A stretch of 64,000 nucleotides of DNA from Sphaerosporella brunnea (taxonomy: Eukaryota; Ascomycota; Pezizomycetes; Pezizales; Pyronemataceae): NCBI GenBank assembly GCA_008704415.1, contig VXIS01000234.1, forward strand, positions 1-64,000, read 5' to 3'. Within the stretch, counting starts at the first letter, position 1. Each line of letters starts with the position of its first letter. Of this stretch, positions 58,883 to 64,000 are shown piece by piece. A model generated the notes under the pieces. The model had not been told where the DNA came from, searched no databases, and saw nothing but the letters and a program-made list of their open reading frames with translations. Made by a program: the position numbers and the translations under genes.

Positions 58883-61800
58883 ATGACGCCTCATCTATCC
58901 GCAGACCATGCCAGACCTCCCGAGGTCTTTTCTGTACCGCGGATGGCTCTGTTTCTCTTCCTGCTGTGCCTGCTCGCACCAGCGTCGGCCATGACCCCCG
59001 CGAGGAAGCTCCAATTGCGCGACGAAGCCCGCGACATGTTCCGCCACGGGTGGGAGAGCTATTGGCAGAATGCTTTCCCTGAAGATGAGGTTCATCGATC
59101 CATCGTGAACTGCCGGGCGGTGTTAACTGTGCGAGGTTGAAGGTGAAACCCCTTACGTGTGCCGCTCATCACCGCGACCGAGCGAATCCGAGGGATATTG
59201 GCACCAACGACGCCATGGGCGAGTTTTCTCTGACGGCGATCGACTCTTTGAGCACGATGGCCGTGATGGCCAAAAGCAGCGAGGTCGAAGCGGAACGCTT
59301 CTGGGAGGCGGTGTCTGAGCTGGCCCGGATATATTGGTGAGGGTGAGTGCACGTCCGTGGCGCTGGCGAGACGTTGACGTTGACAGGTACAACGCCCCCA
59401 AAGATGCCTACGCCTCCGCCAACCGTTCCTCGGCCTGGGGCCGCTTCCAGGGTCGGCCGCGGTCTACCCGCGGGTTCGACATCGATGCGAAGGTGCAGGT
59501 GTTTGAAATCACGATCCGTGGGCTCGGGGGATTGCTATCGGCTCATCTGTTCGCAACCAATGCGCTGCCAGGCCTGCCTGCCTCGTCTCGTGCCGGGTTT
59601 CAGTACCGCGATGAGCTGCTTCACCTCGCGGAGGATCTCGGACGGCGGCTTCTACCCGCGCTCACGCAATCGCCGACCGGCATTCCTTATCCTCGAATCA
59701 ACCTGCGCCATGGCCTCCCGCACGGGGTGAAGAACCCACGATACTACAATCGCATTCTGGGTAGCCCACAATACCAGCATGACGCCGAGTTGGAGCATCC
59801 GTCGGAGAAATTTTGGCAGCATCCGAGTCCCAAGTCGGTGAAGCGTGAGAGACCCGATGAGGAGACCACCGAGACGTGTACCGCTGGCGCGGGGTCGCTG
59901 GTTCTCGAGTTCACCACCCTTTCCCGACTGACGGGCAACCCTATATTCGAGGAGGCTGCAAAGAGGGCATTTGACGCAATATGGCGGCGACGCTCGGCCA
60001 TCGGGCTCGTTGGTGCTGGTGTTGATGCCGAGAGCGGGTCCTGGACCGGCGCCAACTCTGGCATCGGTGCGGGAATCGACAGTTTTTTCGAATATGCCTT
60101 TAAGAGCTATATATTGATGGCTGGAAATGCGGAAGAGACATACTTTTTAGATGTGTGGGAAAAGGCTCGGGCGGCCCTGGAACGACATGTCCTGGTTCGC
60201 GAGCCTGCGCCCTGGTGGAACAATGTTCACGTCAATACTGGTGCTGGAATACAGGGCGGCGCATGGATTGATTCTTTGGGTGGTTTCTTTGCCGGAACGC
60301 TCTCGCAGGCAGGCGGCGCTTCGCCGGAAGACGACGCACTTGATTTGGCCGTCCGGGGCAACTTGGTTTACTCCGCGCTTTGGAATCGGTACAACGCGCT
60401 GCCGGAACGCTTCAACACGCGCCTATCCTCGATCGAAGGCGGTCTGTCATGGTACCCGGGCCGGCCGGAGTTCATCGAGTCCACGTACCTCCTGTACCGC
60501 GCAACCAAGGATCCATTCTGGCTACATGTTGGAGAGATGGCCATGCGTGATCTGAAGAGGCGTTGTTGGGCACCCTGCGGCTGGGCCGGCTTGCAGGACG
60601 TCAGGACAGGAGAGCGGCAGAATCGGATGGAGAGCTTCTGGTTGAGTGAGACATGGAAGTATATGTTCCTCCTTTTCGACGAAGGTATGCATCCTGCCCT
60701 CATCGTGTCTTCTTTCTGACGTGTCTAGAAAACCCTCTTCACAAACTGGACGCTCCTTGGGTGTTCACCACCGAAGGTCACCCCATCGTTCTCCCCCGCA
60801 CGCCGTCCAACTCCTCCTCCGTTCCGCCTCCAAGAACATGCCGGCGCCCGCCGCCTTTGGGATTTTTCTCCAGTACTGCCTCCCGACCAGATCTGTTTCA
60901 TGCCGCCTACTTCACAAAGCTTCACCTCTCTAAAACATCCGACAGCACCATCGCCTCCACTAACCCGTCTGACCTGTACTTATCTCCCACCAACTCCACA
61001 TTCTACCCGTACACTCTTCCCCAATATCTCGTTCCCCCGAATGCCACATGCGCACCTCTACCGACGCGAGACTCCCTAGAATTGTTCTTCCCGGAGGGGT
61101 TCACTGCCCCGCATGCCCTAGCCGCGTCGACTTTGCTTTCACGATTCACGCCCAAAGTTCAGCGCGTTAACAACGGCGTGCGGATCCTGAGTTTGGACTC
61201 ACTGCGCCTCTCGCTTCTCGCGAATGTCGACGATGACAGATTACGAATCAATAAAGTCTCCGGCGTACAACTTGGGCGCGAAGAAGTGGTTTACATCGAT
61301 CGGAACCTCATCGCGGGGATCAAAGATGCCAACTTCGACGTCGTTTCGGATAGCAACGTCTTGGACCTGGTGCTAGCGCTCAAACCATACGCCAGCGACG
61401 GCGAAGGCGGATTGCTGCAGGATCTGCTCAGCAAACTAGGCCTTGCCGATATCTCGCTGAATGACCTTCTCAGCAGCTTGGATATGCCGCCTATAACTGG
61501 GAACTTCGATAATGATGATGCCGAGGCTACACTCCCCGCAGTGATCGCACGTGGAATGGGCGCTGTCAAGGTGGAAGACCTCCGCGCCGGCAGCGTCTAT
61601 ATAGCAGACGACACCGCGTGTTCGGGACTACTTCCGCGCGGCGCCGCCTTGGTCGAGGTAGTCGTGGTTAAGCGCGGCGGATGCACATTTGCGGACAAGA
61701 TTTCGAACGTTCCCGACTCCCGCACGGTCAAGCTTGTGATTGTTGAAGACTATCAGAGTAACGCCCGTAAAGGGCTGAAGGGAATGATAGCGCCGGTGGT

Positions 61801-61966
61801 GGACGGCGAGCAGCTCAATGCCTGGGGCCGTAATAGGGTGCACAGAGTTGGGCTGGTGATGGTGAGGTCAGGCGTGCAATGGGAGCGCGTCAAAAGCGTG
61901 TCTGTAAAGATGAGGGTGGGTGTTTGGGTGCAGGGGAGAGAGGTCGGTGGGTTGGAGATTACGTGA
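58883..61966 (+). CDS. EDEM/Htm1-type GH47 alpha-mannosidase-like protein with PA domain, 978 aa
   Basis: Exons 58883-59089, 59143-59336, 59387-60684 and 60729-61966 join in phase (introns 53, 50 and 44 bp). A hydrophobic stretch MALFLFLLCLLAPASA follows the start; the in-frame ATG at 58943 would make it a clean signal peptide and may be the true start. The GH47 domain shows FRHGWESYWQNAFPEDE, DIGTNDAMGEFSLTAIDSL, VFEITIRGLGGLLSAH, LEFTTLSRLTGNP, GIGAGIDSFFEY and VFTTEGHP. These are the signature blocks of EDEM-class mannosidases, which trim N-glycans of misfolded proteins to route them to ER-associated degradation. A protease-associated domain (RGGCTFADKISN near 882) lies at the C-terminus, as in EDEM3 and some fungal homologues. 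The first donor (GTTCAT) is weak. Confidence 0.9.
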
Positions 61967-62573
61967 GTTTCTAGCAAGTGGGGATTTTGTTGTATGTTGG
62001 CCTGGGTTTTTTTTTTGGTACATACATTATAGGGAAGGAATAATGACTTTAGATTTATGGCATGGTGGGAAATTCCGGGGTTTACAGCTTGTGATGCTAC
62101 AGTACTGACTCTCTGTGTTGTCCTCTTGCTCAAGGCACACGCGCAACAAACGTGGTGATACGCCGTGATGCGTCGACTTCATACAAGGCAAAGGCACTCT
62201 TGAGCGAGATACACGGCGTCTGCAGAAAAGCACAGCCCCGCGGCGCCGCTTCGTCTCTTGGAAGATTGAACACAAAATTCGCTGTCATTGGTTTGGCAGC
62301 CCCGATAGGACGATATTCGCCAGTAGAGTACTCAAACAGAGGCTTAGGAAAAAGCCAATCGGTTGGTGAAATGACTGCACTTCCAACCGAATTGAATGCG
62401 GCTCCACGGAATGTTTCGCTGGTTGCTTTTTATTGATATCAGGCTTCATGTATGTTCTGTCTGGCTTGGTTTCTGGTGGTGTGTGCCAGGTGACGTGTTT
62501 ACAGCCCACTTTCCTCAGTACTCCTTACTTGACTTCTCTAGGCTTTTCGTGTGCAGACAAACGCGTCGTCGAT
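61967..62573. other. Spacer
   Basis: A T run lies at 62008-62017. No gene is supported before 62574. Confidence 0.35.
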
Positions 62574-64000
62574 ATGGATAGATATTGGCAGACATTTTCC
62601 GCGGTGCTATCCCGCCTCCTTGAAGTCGAAGCGGACATCATTTCAAACCTAGTCTCCGCCCTCCAAAGCCACATACGGAACCTCGAGCTCACAATGGGTC
62701 AGTCTGCAACCTTCGCCGGCATCTCTCTCGACGCCGCTGGGCTTAGCGGACCTCACCACAATCGCAACCAGGACTGCACTCACCGGCTCGGCTTCCTATC
62801 TCGACGTTCTTTTCCTCGCTCCAGGAATTCACCGGCAGCAGCAAGCGTCCGATGTGAATGGCGGGGAGCAGCCGGTGACGGCTGCTATTACGACCGGCTA
62901 CATATTCCGAGTCGAAAACCAAGCCACCGTCCGGTTTCTGCAGAAGCACGGGTGCTCTTGTCACTCTCCACGTCACACGGGCTCGCGGACAGACGCTCCC
63001 TCGAGGCCGGAGTCGCCGCGACGCTGCTGTTCCTCGTCGGGCCTCTCTTGACTCTGACCGCGATCGCATATCTGGGCGCTATTCGGGACTGGTGGGGGCT
63101 GGGTTCGGTCCTGGCCCTGATGCTGGCACGACTGATAAACGTAGTTGTCTTTCGTCGGCGGGCCAAGGCCGGGTGAAAAGGTAACCCCCCCCCCCCCCCC
63201 GACACCCAACACTGCTAACTGAAAGCACAGGGCAAAAAGAGCCTGGCGTCAAAGGCCGGCGGCCTCTTGGTGCTATTGAGCCAAGATCGATGGATCCGCA
63301 TCGACGGGCTTGTCGACGACCTGAAAGCGGTGACAGCAGGGCAGTGGCTGCGGAACATGACTGCGGTCGAGGGCTTTGCGGTAGCGATCGCCACGACGGT
63401 AATCTACGCGACGGCATCACTGGCGGGGAATTGCTCACGGTCCAGCATACTGGTGCTGTTCGGGCTACTAGTGCTTTCGGCCGCCTTCTTGGGCGTGGGC
63501 AACGAGATGGCCACGAAGTTCCACACGCATGGGCGTGTAGTAACGACATTCGAGGAACCCATCCCTTACTCTCGGCGGTTGGATCTGGCGAGGGAATTGA
63601 TCACAGAGTATAAAAGATCGGATTGGGCGCTGGGGTTGGGGATGCTCACGCAGGAAGAGGTTAGGCAAATGGAGGAAGGAATGGAGCGGGGTGATGGAAA
63701 GGAGATTAAACCGACGATGGTTCGTTCAGGTTACTCAAAATCTGTAGAATTTATTTCCTTGCGTCTTGGTCCCTTCTGTTTGTGCAACTGCAGGGGTTAC
63801 AATGTTAGCTATTGGTTTTTGGTATCTTTAATAAAGCAATATGATGGAATCCTGAACTCGTCTCCTAGTTAGCCGTCCGTGGGGAAAACGAGTTGCTCAA
63901 ACTCGTAGGCCGGCAGGAGAACAACCGGCTCGAAGCCATTGAGTCTGGCTGTCTTGGTAAAAACGCCCCATATTCGAGCCTTAAGAACGCAATAGAAAAA
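62574..64000 (+). pseudogene. Frameshifted fungal membrane-protein gene, cut by the right edge
   Basis: The start at 62574 reads MDRYWQTFSAVLSRLLE. The protein-like reading then moves between frames near 62741 (to ADLTTIATRTALTGSASYLDV), near 62955 (to ALVTLHVTRARG) and near 62988 (to RRSLEAGVAATLLFLVGPLL). It continues with LGSVLALMLARLINVVVFRRR. An intron of about 69 bp with a C17 run (63173-63241) precedes LLVLLSQDRWIRIDGLVDDLKAVTAGQW and two more hydrophobic segments. A second intron at 63730-63872 leads to AVRGENELLKLVGRQENN, which runs off the window. The order matches a fungal multi-pass family I recall with 'QDRWIR(M/I)-x-GLVDDLKAVT' and 'HGRVVTT'. Three indels in 250 bp suggest a pseudogene or sequencing errors. 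Confidence 0.6.

Overview
The window looks like nuclear DNA of a filamentous ascomycete (Pezizomycotina). The evidence is short spliceosomal introns (44-90 bp, GT..AG, often with a CTAAC/CTGAC-type branch site), an ER GH47/EDEM glycosidase, a fungal NLR-type STAND protein, a pezizomycotine multi-pass membrane protein, LINE, copia, Helitron, DDE and MITE remnants, and TTAGGG-type interstitial repeats. No rRNA, tRNA, CRISPR array or bacterial operon was found.

Layout. 1-3.5 kb: repeat-rich, with a Tourist-like MITE nested inside a palindromic MITE, then two TA-flanked MITEs side by side. 4.0-8.1 kb: six-exon NLR gene (alpha/beta-hydrolase, NB-ARC, TPR) with about ten near-identical 42-residue repeats. 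8.8-20.6 kb: graveyard of an MFS transporter pseudogene, copia gag, DDE transposase, LINE and Helitron pieces, plus a tiny RanBP2-type zinc-finger gene. 20.6-42.8 kb: the most distinctive part, four large genes in two divergent arms. On the minus strand are a 343-aa beta-rich protein and a 1176-aa single-exon protein. On the plus strand are a 1415-aa single-exon protein and a 2661-aa protein fusing a ComEC-like metallo-beta-lactamase domain, a DUF6603-like beta-rich domain and a long Lys/Asp/Glu-rich repeat tail. 42.8-51.9 kb: mostly non-coding and repetitive, with a U6-derived fragment, MITEs, a small papain-fold-like gene and a 5'-truncated LINE with a clear 16-bp target-site duplication. 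51.9-64 kb: ordinary genes (membrane protein, erythromycin-esterase-like hydrolase, EDEM-type GH47 protein) and a frameshifted membrane-protein gene cut by the right edge.

The four-gene block is the best candidate for an undescribed system. All four proteins are large or beta-rich and seem to lack signal peptides and membrane segments. Two are multi-kilobase single exons, and one carries a plausible metal-dependent hydrolase. They lie together between transposon-rich flanks. Shared function, horizontal origin and any link to the nearby NLR are inference. Gene models were spliced by eye; exon junction phases were checked by hand and are consistent, but no transcript evidence was available.
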